A DNA stretch of 64,000 nucleotides from Scalesia atractyloides (GCA_947069175.1 CAMTDV010000028.1:71780157-71844156), one strand, 5' to 3'; shown: positions 23,958 to 35,524, counted from the stretch's first letter. Notes: generated from the sequence alone by a model not told the origin. A program made the numbers and translations.

Positions 23958-24549
23958 ACCCACTTGAACACTCTGGAAATCCTTTCGCTCAGAACCACGA
24001 TCGTTTCCGAAGCTTTATTCATCCCAAAACACGTCGCCGGAGATATTTTGCGTTCGCCGGACTTTCACCGGAAACCGAGGCTTACTTCAAATCGGTAAAA
24101 TTCTCGACTCTTTTGTTTGTAATCCATTATTCGGCATGTCTTAACTTTAATCATTCAACCAGAATATGTCTCAGACTACGCCGCCGGAAAAACCCACACT
24201 CACCGGAATATCCTTGAAAATCCGAAGTCTCATTGTCGATCGGTATAATCAACTAAACCCTCTTGATATCTCTTGCTCAGTAACTTAATTTCATAACACA
24301 AGGATCTAAACTGTCAAACAATTCACTCAGCCGGAAGTCACCAATCAGAGCCGACGACTCTTGCCGGAAATCTGAGAAAACATTCTGTTTTGGTACATTT
24401 TATTCCGTAATCTTCTTTATCTATTTCATTCCAACAAATTATAAGTTTTGATGACCGATTTAAACAGAACAGTCGGACTTCACTGTTCTGTGTTTTTGTA
24501 AACGAAGAAGATGAAGTCGAGTATATGTATAAATAACTGGATATTCGAA

Positions 24550-24966
24550 CGGGTTAGACACACAGTCCAGCGGTGGACTGTGTGCACAAACAATACACAC
24601 GTCCCGGGTTCGAATCGCACACGTTACCGACTTTCAGAAATAAAACCAACATTTTTAAAACTTAATCAGATCAAGTCACAGAATGTTTATAAGAGTAATA
24701 TAATCCATAAGTTAAACAGATTAGACACACAGCCCAACTGGTTGGGCTGTGCGCACTCGAACCGAAGGACCCGAGTTCGACTCCGGGTCCCTGCAACCGG
24801 TTCGGCCATATAAATCATTTTTAATAAAAAACCAAATAAGTTTAAAATTAATTAGTATATAAATAAAATTAAAACATAGAATATTTCGGGTTAGACACGT
24901 AGCTCAGTTGGTAGAGCTGCGTGCACGTATACGAGAGGTCCCGAGTTCGAACCTCACTCAGCGCAT
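24550..24966 (+). repeat. Tandem tRNA-like module array, 5' LTR
   Basis: Module 1: hairpin 24560-24583 (ACACAGTCCA/TGGACTGTGT), then B-box-like GGGTTCGAATC at 24606-24616. Module 2: hairpin 24728-24751 (CACAGCCCAAC/GTTGGGCTGTG), then GAGTTCGACTC at 24773-24783. Module 3: A box TAGCTCAGTTGGTAGAGC at about 24900-24917 and GAGTTCGAACC near 24942. Starts are 166-168 bp apart. Modules 1 and 2 differ by paired changes that keep the stem. Confidence 0.75.
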
Positions 24967-25960
24967 ATAAAAACACAGTCCGACCGGTCAACGGACGGTC
25001 AACTTTTTTTTATTTTCTTTTTTATTTATTTAATTGAAAAATCATTTAAAAATACTTAAAAATAAGATTTTTAAAGTTAGAAAATTTCCTTAAACTCACA
25101 AAAATAAATCTAAAAATCCCATTAAGAGTACTAACTAAAAATAATAATCTCAAATAAAATCCATTTATTTACCGAATCATTTCGTTATTATTTTAGGTTA
25201 GTTTTTCCCTCGTCGATCAAATCCTAAAATTCGTGCGCATCCAACGTCATCAAAGAACGCACCCAATGTGAGTGAACCTCTATCAATTCCCCGTTTTAAT
25301 CATATTTTGGGGTGTATCATGTGTCGTATAATCTTTTATTATATATATAAACACTTATGCATACATCATATCCGTGATCAAATGTGTATCAATTGTTGTG
25401 TGGATTGTATGTAGATTGGTTTTATCATTTTCAGTGCACGCATTTCATTAGGCCCATCAGTTCCCCGTGGGAGACGGGTTTGAGCATCAGGTGCCTCACA
25501 AGATCGGCTCTGTTTGATTAAGCCTTGATCTCACATTCATCATCATTCATATCATATACTCATCCAAAGTGGTTTTTGTTTGTTTACTTATATATGTTTG
25601 CTCACATGTGATTATTGCACAAATTTTCCATATTAAATAAAACAAGAAATTAATAACAATGTTTCATCAAGGTTCACTCGCCAACTTTTGTTGACCCAAA
25701 ATATCCCCCGTTTTACACATGATACATGTGATCTAGCTGAGGCAAGAAACACATAGGAAGGCCTAGAAGAATAAACCAGTTTAAGCTTTTGATTATTTAC
25801 ATAGTTTCATTTCCTTGTAATTGTATGAATTTTGATTTGGATATTTAAGTTGTGATTTGAAATTAATAAATATGAAATATTTTAGTAAACATCATGAGCT
25901 TTGGTGATAACCCAATTATGCCTCGACTCTTATTCCGCTGCGGGTCGGGGTGTGACAGAT

Positions 25961-25973
25961 TGGTATCAGAGCC
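25961..25973 (+). other. Primer-binding site (initiator Met tRNA)
   Basis: TGGTATCAGAGCC begins three bases after the LTR end. It is the usual complement of the 3' end of initiator Met tRNA used by plant LTR retrotransposons. Confidence 0.9.
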
Positions 25974-26767
25974 ATGACTATAGGGATATAAGATAGGTTA
26001 TTAGACCCTTAGAGCCTATACTATAGTTGATTAAAATTTTAAATTGTTTATGCGTTACATACAAAATTCATGATGTATATATGCTTTATGTTTATTTTTA
26101 CACTCAATGTTATGCAAGCATGCTCACAAATACATGTTATTATACAATGCTCATCATAAATCATATCCTCATAACATATCAAATCCATGAGAGCACACAC
26201 CTCACAATTCCCATGATTTTTGCAATGATTTTTGTATTTTCAAATCACATCAAAGTGAGTTCTCATGACGGGCATGTAGTAACTGGAAGGGTACGAGTAC
26301 CGGTAGTCGGAACGTCCTGTCTAGGCTTGGCATTCGTATAAATCCAAAATAAAGGACCATTTGCCTACCTGGGGACTAACGATGAGAGTACGAAGGACCT
26401 TTTAGGCCAAAGCATGCTATACCAAACGTCGGTGAGCTAACCCAACTTTGAGTTGTCATTGTGTCTACACATGGACACCCTCCTACCATACATCTCGCAA
26501 TCATATTTTACGGTTTTCATTCGGGTGATGCGAGTGTTAATCCGTCAACACCAATGTGAATCCTACCAAGCCCAATAGTCATGGGGGCCCACATGACTAC
26601 ACAGGCGATGGTATGGGGGACATTGGAGGCCCAAACATGAGCAAACCCAAGACATCCTATGGATGTAGTTGCATTATTGTTAGTTATGTTAATTTTTACT
26701 TTTTTTAACGACACATGACACCTAGAAACTTCTTAAACTCACAATCTTCCTATGTATGTTCCTGTAG
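25974..26767 (+). other. Untranslated leader between primer-binding site and gag
   Basis: No frame is credible. The block at about 26250-26460 (CATGTAGTAACTG, GTACGAGTACCGGTAGTCGG, CCTACCTGGGGACTAACGAT) is strongly conserved in the gag-only element, where it lies inverted at about 57700-57850. A role in RNA packaging or dimerisation is possible but unproven. Confidence 0.5.
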
Positions 26768-28640
26768 ATGTCGGCTAGGCAACTACGTGGAGGTAGAAAG
26801 TCAGGAAGATCCAATGAACGCTTGGCCACACAAATTGCTAAACAAATGGCTGCAGTGCTTCCTGACATCGTAATTCAAGTTCAACAAGCTCTCACCGCAA
26901 ATCCCATCAACCCTCCCAATCAAGAAGACCAGAACGTCGCCAACCCTCCCTCCAAAAAGTGCTCCTACAAACACTTCAAATCTTGCGATCCCCCAAAGTA
27001 TGAAGGGACCGAAGGTGTTACTGCTCTCCTTCACTGGTTTGAAGAAATGGAGAACACTTTCCTCAATTGCGATTGTCCCTAGGATCGCAAAGGTACGTTA
27101 TGCAACTGGAAGACTGTTTGGGGTAGCCCTTACCTGGTGGAACACGGAAAAGGGTAAACGAGGAGTTGAAGATGCCATGGCCTTAACATGGGAAGAGTTA
27201 AGGGAACTCATGACCAGACGCTTCTGTCCAAGAAGCGAAATCAAAAAGTTGGAAGATGAATTCCACGCGCTAAAACAAAAGGAAGGAGATCACACTTCCT
27301 ATAACAAGAGATTTCTCGAGCTAAACCAGATGATCCCTAATATGTTCACCCCCGTGTACCGCTTGGTTGAACATTACATTCGAGGTCTTCCCTCGAAAAT
27401 TCCAGACTCAGTTTTAAGCACTTCGCCTGCAACACTTGAAGCCGCGATGGAGTTAGCTACAGAACTCACTGAAAATCGCATTCGAAACGGTAAGTTCAAA
27501 GATGAAAAGAAGAAAGCACCCATAGAGACCTCAACTACAAACCACTCAGTCTCCACCTCAAAGTTTGCTGGTAAGAGGAAACGAAACAGCAAGAATTTTG
27601 CTGTCACTCAAACCAACCCTCCTATCACTGCTGCACCAATCACCCAAATTGCTCATTCGACTGCACCATTTAAAAAGCCATACACCGGCCCACACCCAAA
27701 ATGCAACCGTTGTCAATACCATCACCCTCCCGAAACTCTTTGCCAATATTGCACCAGCTGTGGCCGTGCGGATCACACCATTCAAACTTGTCGCACTCTG
27801 CAACGAACGAACCGCAATCAACCCCCAACCCAAACCCACCATCAGATAGTGGGTCAAGCCCAACAACCCTTACTTCTACCATCTGCACAACACATAGCCC
27901 AATCCTACTACCAACCCAACTACCCCATGATGCAACCCATGCGAGCTTGTTACAACTGTGGAGACCCAAACCACTTCAGAAACACTTGCCCACGCTTAGT
28001 GAACATCATCCATGCCCAAGCTCAAGCGAACCCAGTAAACCAAGCTCCTCCACCTGCCAGAGGAAGAGCTTTCAACATCAATGCCAACCAAGCTAGGGCT
28101 GACAACAACGTGGTTAACGGTACGTTTCTCATCAATGGTAGTTATGCATCCATGTTATTCGATACTGGCGCGGATAAGAGTTTTGTGTCCTTAGAATTCG
28201 AACCTATCCTCAACCAAACTCGTGATAATCTCATGGAGTCTTTAACGGTGGAAGTTGCTGACGGAAAGCCCGTTTCATTAAATTCTATTATACGCGATTG
28301 TACCCTCACTCTAAACGATCACGATTTTCCAGTTGACCTCATTCCTATGAAGTTGGGAAGTTTCGATGTTATAATCGGTATGGACTGGCTCAGCCAGCAT
28401 CACGCTGAAGTAGTATGCCGCGAAAAGTTCATTCACATTCCTCTTACAGACGGTCAGACCCTACGTATTTTTGGAGAAACCCCTTCGAAAGGACTCAAAC
28501 TAATGTCCTGCCTTCAAGCCCGAAGATATCTCCGCAAGAACTATGTCGCATTCCTAACTCGCGTCGTCAAAAAGGGAAACAAGGAAAGGAAACTCGAAGA
28601 TCTTACCTGGCGCTACACCAGTCGCAAAATCCCCTTATAG
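26768..28640 (+). pseudogene. Family T gag-protease, degenerate
   Basis: The ATG at 26768 follows the leader and begins MSARQLRGGRKSGRS. The gag core contains LLHWFEEMENTFLNCDCP, then a TAG at 27080-27082 with a frame change. It resumes with VRYATGRLFGVALTWWNTEK and continues to 28640. Two CCHC zinc knuckles follow: CTSCGRADHTIQTC and CYNCGDPNHFRNTC (near 27750 and 27950). The aspartic protease motif LFDTGADKSFVS lies near 28155 and DVIIGMDWLSQHHA near 28370. The last residues are out of frame because sequence normally joining protease to RT is deleted near 28598. The product would be the nucleocapsid and protease of a retrotransposon particle. The long frame starting at 27000 begins out of frame and is not the real start. 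Confidence 0.9.
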
Positions 28641-29476
28641 GTTAGCCCCATCCGAAATGCAAGAGCTGGCCAGTCAGCTGCAAGAGCTGACTGACAAAGG
28701 ATTCATACGTCCTAGCTCCTCGCCTTGGGGTGCACCTGTTCTCTTTGTGAAGAAGAAAGATGGAACGTTTCGCATGTGCATTGATTATAGAGAACTCAAC
28801 AAGCTAACGGTTAAAAATCGCTATCCACTGACTCGCATTGATGACCTCTTAGACCAACTTCAAGGTGCCACCTGTTTCTCAAAAATCGATCTTCGTTCTG
28901 GTTATCATCAGCTCAGAGTACATGAAGAAGATATCCCAAAGACCGCCTTTCGGACTCGTTATGGTCATTACGAATTCATGGTCATGCCATTCGGTTTAAC
29001 CAACGCCCCCGCTGTATTCATGGATCTAATGAATAGGGTATGCAAACCCTACCTCGACCGTTTCGTCATAGTCTTCATCGACGATATCCTTATATACTCA
29101 AGTCTAAATCCGATCATGAACGAAACCTTCGACTCATCCTTACACTCTTAAGGACTGAAAAGCTCTACGCTAAGTTCTCAAAATGCGAATTCTGGTTAGG
29201 AGAAGTACAATTCCTTGGACATGTCATCAACGACAAGGGAATTCATGTTGATCCTTCAAAAATCAAGGCAGTGCAGGAATGGTAAGCGCCACGTACCCCT
29301 ACCGAAGTAAGGTCATTTCTTGGTTTGGCTGGTTACTATCGCCGCTTCATTGCCAATTTTTCCCGTATTGCTGTACCACTCACGGCTTTGACTCATAAAG
29401 GAAAACCCTTCATATGGGGACCTAAACAAGAAGAAGCCTTCCAAACTCTAAAGCAAAAACTTTGTGACGCACCTAT
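28600..29476 (+). pseudogene. Family T reverse transcriptase and RNase H start
   Basis: The sequence reads RLAPSEMQELASQLQELTD, then FIRPSSSPWGAPVLFVKKKD, DYRELNKLTVKNRYPLTRID, SKIDLRSGYHQLRV and FGLTNAPAVFMDLMN, with the catalytic FIDDILIYS at about 29074-29100. A frameshift near 29105 and a TAA at 29283-29285 break it. It resumes with VRSFLGLAGYYRRFI and stops at KLCDAPI where the solo LTR is inserted. RNase H continues at 32122. This is the polymerase of the element and is not functional in this copy. Confidence 0.92.
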
Positions 29477-30566
29477 TGTCACACCCCGACCCGCAGCGGA
29501 AAAGGTGATCGGGGCATGATTGGGTTATCATCAAAGCTCATGACATTTATTAAGCGTTTCATATTCATTAATACAAATTAAATGGAAATTTACAATGATT
29601 GCTACAACATGATCTAACTAACAATCTAAACTTCTTTGTTCTCTTCTAAGGCATATCCTATGTTTTCCTTACTTCAACCTGTTCACCTGTATCATGCGTA
29701 AAAAGGTTTTTGGATCAACATAATGTTGGCGAGTGAATCCTATGGAAAACATTTGAACAATTTATTTAAATTGATTATGAACTATGTGCACAACCAAACA
29801 TGAGTAAAATTAGATGTAACTTGATCAACAATCATAAGATGTTAAATGAAACACTCATGAATAATAATGGAACAATTAAAGGCACGCGATGCTCAACTCG
29901 TCTCTCACGAGGAACTGAGGGGCCTGATGAATGAATTGCATAAACATGATGATATGAATGACACAACTACAAACAAAATAAACTCAATGAAACACACATG
30001 AACAATAATGAATTTGAATTGAAGCACGCGATGTTCTACTCGTCTCCCACGAGGAACTGATGGGCTTAATGTATGAGTTTCATATAATTTGACAAAAGGA
30101 ATATAAGTAAATCACAACAATAAAACAATCTAAGTTTAAGTCATGATGTGGTATGGCACAAGTTTAAATAAATAAATTAATTAATTTCATAACACATGAC
30201 ACACCCCAAAACGTGTAATTTAAAAGGGGAATTGTAAGATTCACTCACAGTGGGTGCGTTCGGTTGATGACGTTGAATGCACGCGAAGTGGTTTTAACCA
30301 CGAGTGAGATTTAACCTAGATAAAACGCATTATGGTTTGGTAAGTAAACGGATTTTATTAAACTATTTTAGTAGGATTGTTGGGTGTATTTTTGTGAGTT
30401 TGAGGCTATTTTCTAACCTTAAAAAATGTTATTTTTAAGTATTTATAATTGATTTTTAATTAAAATAATTAAATAAAAATAATAAAAAAATATTTATTTT
30501 ATTTTTGCTACAGTGACTTTGACCATTGACTTTGACTGGCGTTGACCGGTTCGAGGCATATTGTTG

Positions 30567-31146
30567 TGCGCTGGGTGAGGCTCGAACCCGAGACCTCCCG
30601 TACGCGTTCACGCAGCTCTACCAACTGAGCTACGTGTCTAACCCGTTATATATCCGATTTTAATTACATATATACATTAATTAGAATTAAACAGAAATCC
30701 TTTTTATTTTAAAAACAGTTTAAACGACTCCGACATGCACTCCACAGGTCTCGAACCCGGGACCTGTGGTTTAATCCAACACACAGTCCACCGCTGGACT
30801 GTGTGTTCAACATGATATATCATTTGATTTTTATTATACTTAAATACTAATTATTTATTTCCTTTTCTGCCTTAATTAAAAAGAAGAGATAATTGTCCGA
30901 GTCGGTGCTGAAGACCGGACTCGAACTCGTGACCAGCGATATAAACAAACACACAGTCCACCGCTGGACTGTGTGTCTAACTTGGTTATTATTCCGGTTA
31001 TCAATATACTTAACATATATCTAAGGCGACTCCGGTTCAATAAACAAAAAAATGGTTTTTATTAAGGCAGCGTGTGTGAGACCGGAATCGAACTCGAGAC
31101 GTTTGCGTTATATGTGCACACAGTCCACCGCTGGACTGTGTGTCTA
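30567..31146 (-). repeat. Tandem tRNA-like module array in solo LTR (four modules)
   Basis: Read on the minus strand, the hairpins are at 31118-31141, 30951-30974 and 30781-30804 (all ACACAGTCCA/TGGACTGTGT), each followed by a TCGA-containing B-box-like word. The canonical module follows at 30567-30641, with A box TAGCTCAGTTGGTAGAGC and B box GGGTTCGAGCC. Spacing is 167-172 bp. Confidence 0.75.
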
Positions 31147-31847
31147 ACCCGATTAATTTCATGATTTTAATTATACTTATAATATAACGAGTACATCGTC
31201 TTCTTCATCAAAGTATAACCAGAGAAAGTCGACTGACTGGTTCAAGGTTTTTTTTATCGGTTTTATTAGTGTTTTACAGTCGATTAAGGTAAGATAAAAG
31301 TGAAAAGGAAAAGAAACTGGGCGGAGAATTATACCGACTGGATCCTCTGTTTTCCGGCGGAACTCCGACGACAGAATTTAACTCCGGCGTCAGGTGTCTT
31401 GCAGCAGCAAGTCTCCGAAAAGCTTGGAAAGAGTATGGATATCTCCGGTATAAGCTTCAGAGGCTCGGCAAGGCTCGGCAATGGGGAAATCGGTTTTCCG
31501 GCGACGAACAGATTTGTTCCGGCGAGTGGAATTACGCAGTGAAAAGATGTGTTTTTGAGCGAAAAGGTTTGTCGTCGGTTGTGGGTCAATTTATAGGAGA
31601 AAAACGAGATGTATTTGGTCTGATTTCGGACTGTGTTCGTTTATTTAAATTTTCCGGCGGTTTTGATTTTGGTCGCGGACTTCAAACATCGGTTATAACC
31701 GATATCTGGTTAATGGTTTACGTTATAACGTAAATTGTAGTTAAGACTCGCGAGAATTCCGGGATTCCGACGACTGAACCGTTTGGGCGCCGGTTTTGAA
31801 TTTGTAACGACACTTTATCAATTAAATGATTTTATTATACAACAAAC

Positions 31848-31934
31848 AAAGTCCGCGGCGCAGTGGTTTGTGTTATGTGAGATAAGTCGCTGAGTGACTC
31901 GGTACAGACCCGAGTTCGAAACCCGTCAGAAGCA
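31848..31934 (+). repeat. tRNA-like unit, antisense to the solo LTR
   Basis: GTCCGCGGCGCAGTGGTTTG (A-box-like, Ser/Leu style) is followed by a long variable part and GACCCGAGTTCGAAACCCG (B-box-like). It occupies the same place near the LTR 5' end as the units at 23622-23690 and 54089-54176. Confidence 0.55.
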
Positions 31935-32121
31935 ATTCATTTTTATTTTGCGATTTTTGACAGTTTTTCAAAAACTAAATATATATTCCCGTATAATAAT
32001 TGATTACGGATCGTTTAAAAATATTTTGGGCATTTAATTCGCAACGAAAATTTTGACTGACTGTTCGGTTGATAAACGGAGCGGGTTTGGTAAATCCGTT
32101 TTTGACGGATGTTACACCTAT

Positions 32122-33996
32122 CCTCACACTCCCTGAAGGTTGCGATGACTTTGTAGTATATTGCGACGCATCAGGGCAAGGGCTAGGCTGTGTATTAATG
32201 CAAAGAGGAAAAGTGATAGCCTATACTTCTAGGCAACTCAAAGTTCATGAGAAGAATTACACCACCCACGACCTGGAACTTGGAGCCGTTGTGTTCGCTC
32301 TCAAGAGATGGAGACATTACCTCTACGGTACCAAGTGAAATATACACTGACCACAAAAGTCTCCAACATATGTTCAACCAGAAGGAGTTGAATATGATGC
32401 AACGAAGATGGGTCGAACTTCTTAACGACTACGACTGTGAAATTCGGTATCATCCTGGCAAGGCAAACGTGGTGGCTGATGCACTCAGTCAAAAAGGTTA
32501 TGCGAACTCCATTCGTCTTCTCTGTTCGCAAATCATAACCGACATCAAAGATCGAATCCGAGCAGCTCAACATGTTTCTGTAACAGAAAATGACGTACGC
32601 GATGAGCTGTCATGTGGAGCTGAACTCAAAATTGAAACCAAATCCGACGGTATTCTATACTATTTAAATCGCATATGGATTCCCGATCGCGATAACCTTC
32701 GTGATTTCCTTATGAATGAGGCGCACAAAACACGATACTCTGTACACCCAGGAGCCAACAAGATGTATCAAGACCTACGATACACCTACTGGTGGCCTGG
32801 CATGAAAAAGGATATCGTTGTTTTTGTTTCCAAGTGCCTTACCTGTTCCAAAGTAAAAGCTGAACATCAAAGACCTTTAGGACTTCTAGTCCAACCCGAA
32901 ATACCTGTATGGAAGTGAGAAAACATAACCATGGATTTCATCACCGGGTTACCTCGCACCTCCAGTGGGTATGACACTATATGGGTAATAATCGATCGTC
33001 TTACAAAGTCATCTTACTTCATTCCGATTCGCGAGGACTTCAAGAACGAGAAGTTAGCTCGTATCTACATCAGCGAGATCGTAAGCCGTCATGGAGTACC
33101 TTTAAGCATCATTTCAGACCATGATGGTCGTTTCACTTCACGAACATGGCGAGCCGTACAAACCGCTTTGGGTACACGATTAGACCTCAGTACTGCTTTT
33201 CATCCTCAAACTGATGGACAATCTGAACGCACCATCCAAACTCTTGAAGACATGCTTCGAGCATGTGTCATAGACTTCAAAGGGAATTGGGACGCTCATC
33301 TATCATTAGTTGAATTTTCGTAAAACAATAGCTATCATTCATGTATCGGCATGGCTCCTTTCGAAGCTTTATATGGTCGTAAGTGCCGATCTCCAGTATG
33401 TTGGCACGAAATTGGGGAATCACAAATCACCGGTCCAGAGATAATTCAAGAAACAACCGACAAGGTCATTCAAATTCGAAACAATCTTCTAGCGGCTCAA
33501 AGTCGTCAAAAGAGTTATGCAGACAAACGATGAAAGCCCCTGGAGTTTGACATTGGGGATCAAGTACTTTTAAAAGTATCACCATGGAAGGGAGTGGTTC
33601 GTTTTGGCTAGAAGGGCAAGCTAGCACCACGCTACGTAGGACCTTTCAAGATACTCGAACGAGTAGGTCCTGTAGCATACAAGCTTGACCTACCAGAAGA
33701 GCTCAACAGAATTCATCCCACATTTCACGTATCAAACTTGAAAAAGTGCCTCGCTGATGAAAATCTCCATATTCCTCTAGAAGACATTCAAGTCGATGAA
33801 TCTATGCACTTCATTGAAAGACCAGTAGAAATCATGGACTTCGGAGAGAAGCGTTTAAGACGAAGTCGTATTCCAATTGTCAGGGTACGTTGAGAGTCAA
33901 AATGAGGACCCGAGTTTACTTGGGAACGTGAAGACTCAATGCGCGAAAAATACCCGCATCTTTTTCCTGTTACCACTACTACTAAAATTTCGATAC
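32122..33996 (+). pseudogene. Family T RNase H end, integrase and chromodomain-like tail
   Basis: RNase H resumes with LPEGCDDFVVYCDASGQGLG and runs to VVADALSQKG. The HHCC zinc finger of integrase follows (HPGANKMYQDLRYTYWWPGM, KCLTC) near 32745-32860. The DDE core has MDFITGLPRTSSGYDTIWV, SDHDGRFTS and DGQSERTIQTLEDMLR. The tail SKRGPEFTWERED, then KYPHLFP near 33900-33965, resembles the chromodomain-like end of gypsy chromoviruses. In-frame stops are at 32336 (frame change), 32916, 33321, 33531, 33609 and 33891. It is not functional here. Confidence 0.92.
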
Positions 33997-34179
33997 TGTA
34001 ACATTCGTCGAAAAACGGGTTTCCAAACCCGCTTCGTTTATTAATCAAATACTCAGTTATAATGTTTCGTTGCGTATTTATTGCTCAAATGAATTTTAAA
34101 CAATACATAATTAATATACATATTAGAATTTTAAACCATAATTATTAAATAACAAAAACATAGTGAATAAAAAAAATAA

Positions 34180-34246
34180 TGGAGACGCCGGGTTTCGAAC
34201 CCAGGTCACCCACGAACCCAAACACACAACACACCGCTCCGCCACA
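34180..34246 (-). repeat. Antisense tRNA-like unit, 3' LTR
   Basis: Copy of 23622-23690. One base change (CCAGGTCACC for CCGGGTCACC) weakens the T-arm-like palindrome. Confidence 0.55.
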
Positions 34247-35105
34247 CACTGTCTTTGTGATAAACACTAAAACAAATAACATATATAATAAAACTGAAAG
34301 TCAAATCCGGTAATCAACGCGCCAGAACTCGCAATCACCGGAAAATCCGGCAATCCGCGATTTGGGCCATATTCCTTTCGACTGAACCGCACAAATTGAT
34401 GTCGACGTCGGTTATAACCGTTGCCGGCAGTCAATTTCCGTCATAACCGACGGAAATCTTCAATCGCGAACCTTGACTCAATTCAAACCCAATTCAGCCT
34501 GTTTCCACTATAAATACCCACTTGAACACTCTGGAAATCCTTTCGCTCAGAACCACGATCGTTTCCGAAGCTTTATTCATCCCAAAACACGTAGCCGGAG
34601 ATATTTTGCGTTCGCCGGACTTTCACCAGAAACCGAGGCTTACTTCAAATCGGTAAAATTGTCGACTCTTTTGTTTGTAATCCATTATTCGGCATGTCTT
34701 AACTTTAATCATTCAACCAGAATATGTCTCAGACTACGCCGCCGGAAAAACCCACACTCACCGGAATATCACTGAAAATCCGAAGTCTCACTGTCGATCG
34801 GTATAATCAACTAAACCCTCTTGATATCTCTTGCTCAGTAACTTAATTTCATAACACAAGGATCTAAACTGTCAAACAATTCACTCAGCCGGAAGTCACC
34901 AATCAGAGCCGAAGACTCTTGCCGGAAATCTGAGAAAACATTCTGTTTTGGTACATTTTATTCCGCAATCTTCTTTATCTATTTCATTCCAACAAATTAT
35001 AAGTTTTGATGACCGATTTAAACAGAACAGTCGGACTTCACTGTTCTGTGTTTTTGTAAACGAAGAAGATGAAGTCGAGTATATGTATAAATAACTGGAT
35101 ATTCG

Positions 35106-35524
35106 AACGGATTAGACACACAGTCCAGCGGTGGACTGTGTGCACAAACAATACACACGTCCCGCGTTCGAATCACACACGTTACCGACTTTCAGAAATA
35201 AAACTAACATTTTTAAAACTTAATCAGATCAAGTCACAGAATGTTTATAAGAGTAATATAATCCATAAGTTAAACAGATTAGACACACAGCCCAACTGGT
35301 TGGGCTGTGCGCACTCGAACCGAAGGACCCGAGTTCGACTCCGGGTCCCTGCAACCGGTTCGGCCATATAAATCATTTTTAATAAAAAACCAAATAAGTT
35401 TAAAATTAATTAGTATATAAATATAATTAAAACAGAGAATATTTTGGGTTAGACACTTAGCTCAGTTGGTAGAGCTGCGTGCACGTATACGAGAGGTCCC
35501 GAGTTCGAACCTCACTCAGCGCAT
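35106..35524 (+). repeat. Tandem tRNA-like module array, 3' LTR
   Basis: Hairpins at 35118-35141 and about 35285-35309; canonical module at 35450-35524 with A box TAGCTCAGTTGGTAGAGC intact but the outer stem weakened (CACTTAGCTC against GAGCTGCGTG). Confidence 0.72.

Larger units (their letters stand above)
23440..25957 (+). repeat. Family T 5' LTR
   Basis: It begins TGTAACATTCGTCGAAAAAC and ends CGGGTCGGGGTGTGACA. It carries an antisense tRNA-like unit (23622-23690), a TATA box (CTATAAATA, near 23950), the tRNA-like array (24550-24966), and the conserved GGTTCACTCGCCAACTTTTG segment near 25671. The 100-residue frame at 23915-24217 is present in both LTRs only because they are copies. Confidence 0.95.
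29477..32116 (-). mobile_element. Family T solo LTR, inverted, inside RNase H
   Basis: CCTAT is duplicated at 29472-29476 and 32117-32121. The insert starts TGTCACACCCCGACCCGC and ends TTTTTGACGGATGTTACA, i.e. the reverse complement of a family T LTR, 2640 bp, with no interior. Joining its flanks restores the RNase H reading frame (DAPI, then LTLPEG), which confirms the boundaries. It must have formed by recombination between the two LTRs of a nested element. The frames at 31300-31589 lie in LTR DNA. Confidence 0.93.

Noticed and set aside
23915..24217. 100-codon open frame repeated almost identically at 34473-34775
   Set aside because: It lies inside the LTR pair, so its duplication is explained by the LTRs. 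No domain is recognised and it is not open in the other family T LTRs.
24560..24583. MicroRNA precursor or CRISPR-like repeat
   Set aside because: The stem is only 10 bp with a 4-base loop and the genome is a plant's. Tandem spacing with B-box words fits tRNA-derived modules better.
24511..24813. Open frame over the tRNA-like array (also 35069-35371)
   Set aside because: It is a translation of hairpin and B-box repeats and is open only by chance.
27000..27090. Alternative gag start at 27000
   Set aside because: This ATG is out of frame with the true gag until a frame change near 27080. The start at 26768 gives the conserved N-terminus shared with the copy at 57342.
27558..27969. Several overlapping frames on both strands within gag
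   Set aside because: They are shadows of the gag zinc-knuckle region, which explains the sequence by itself.
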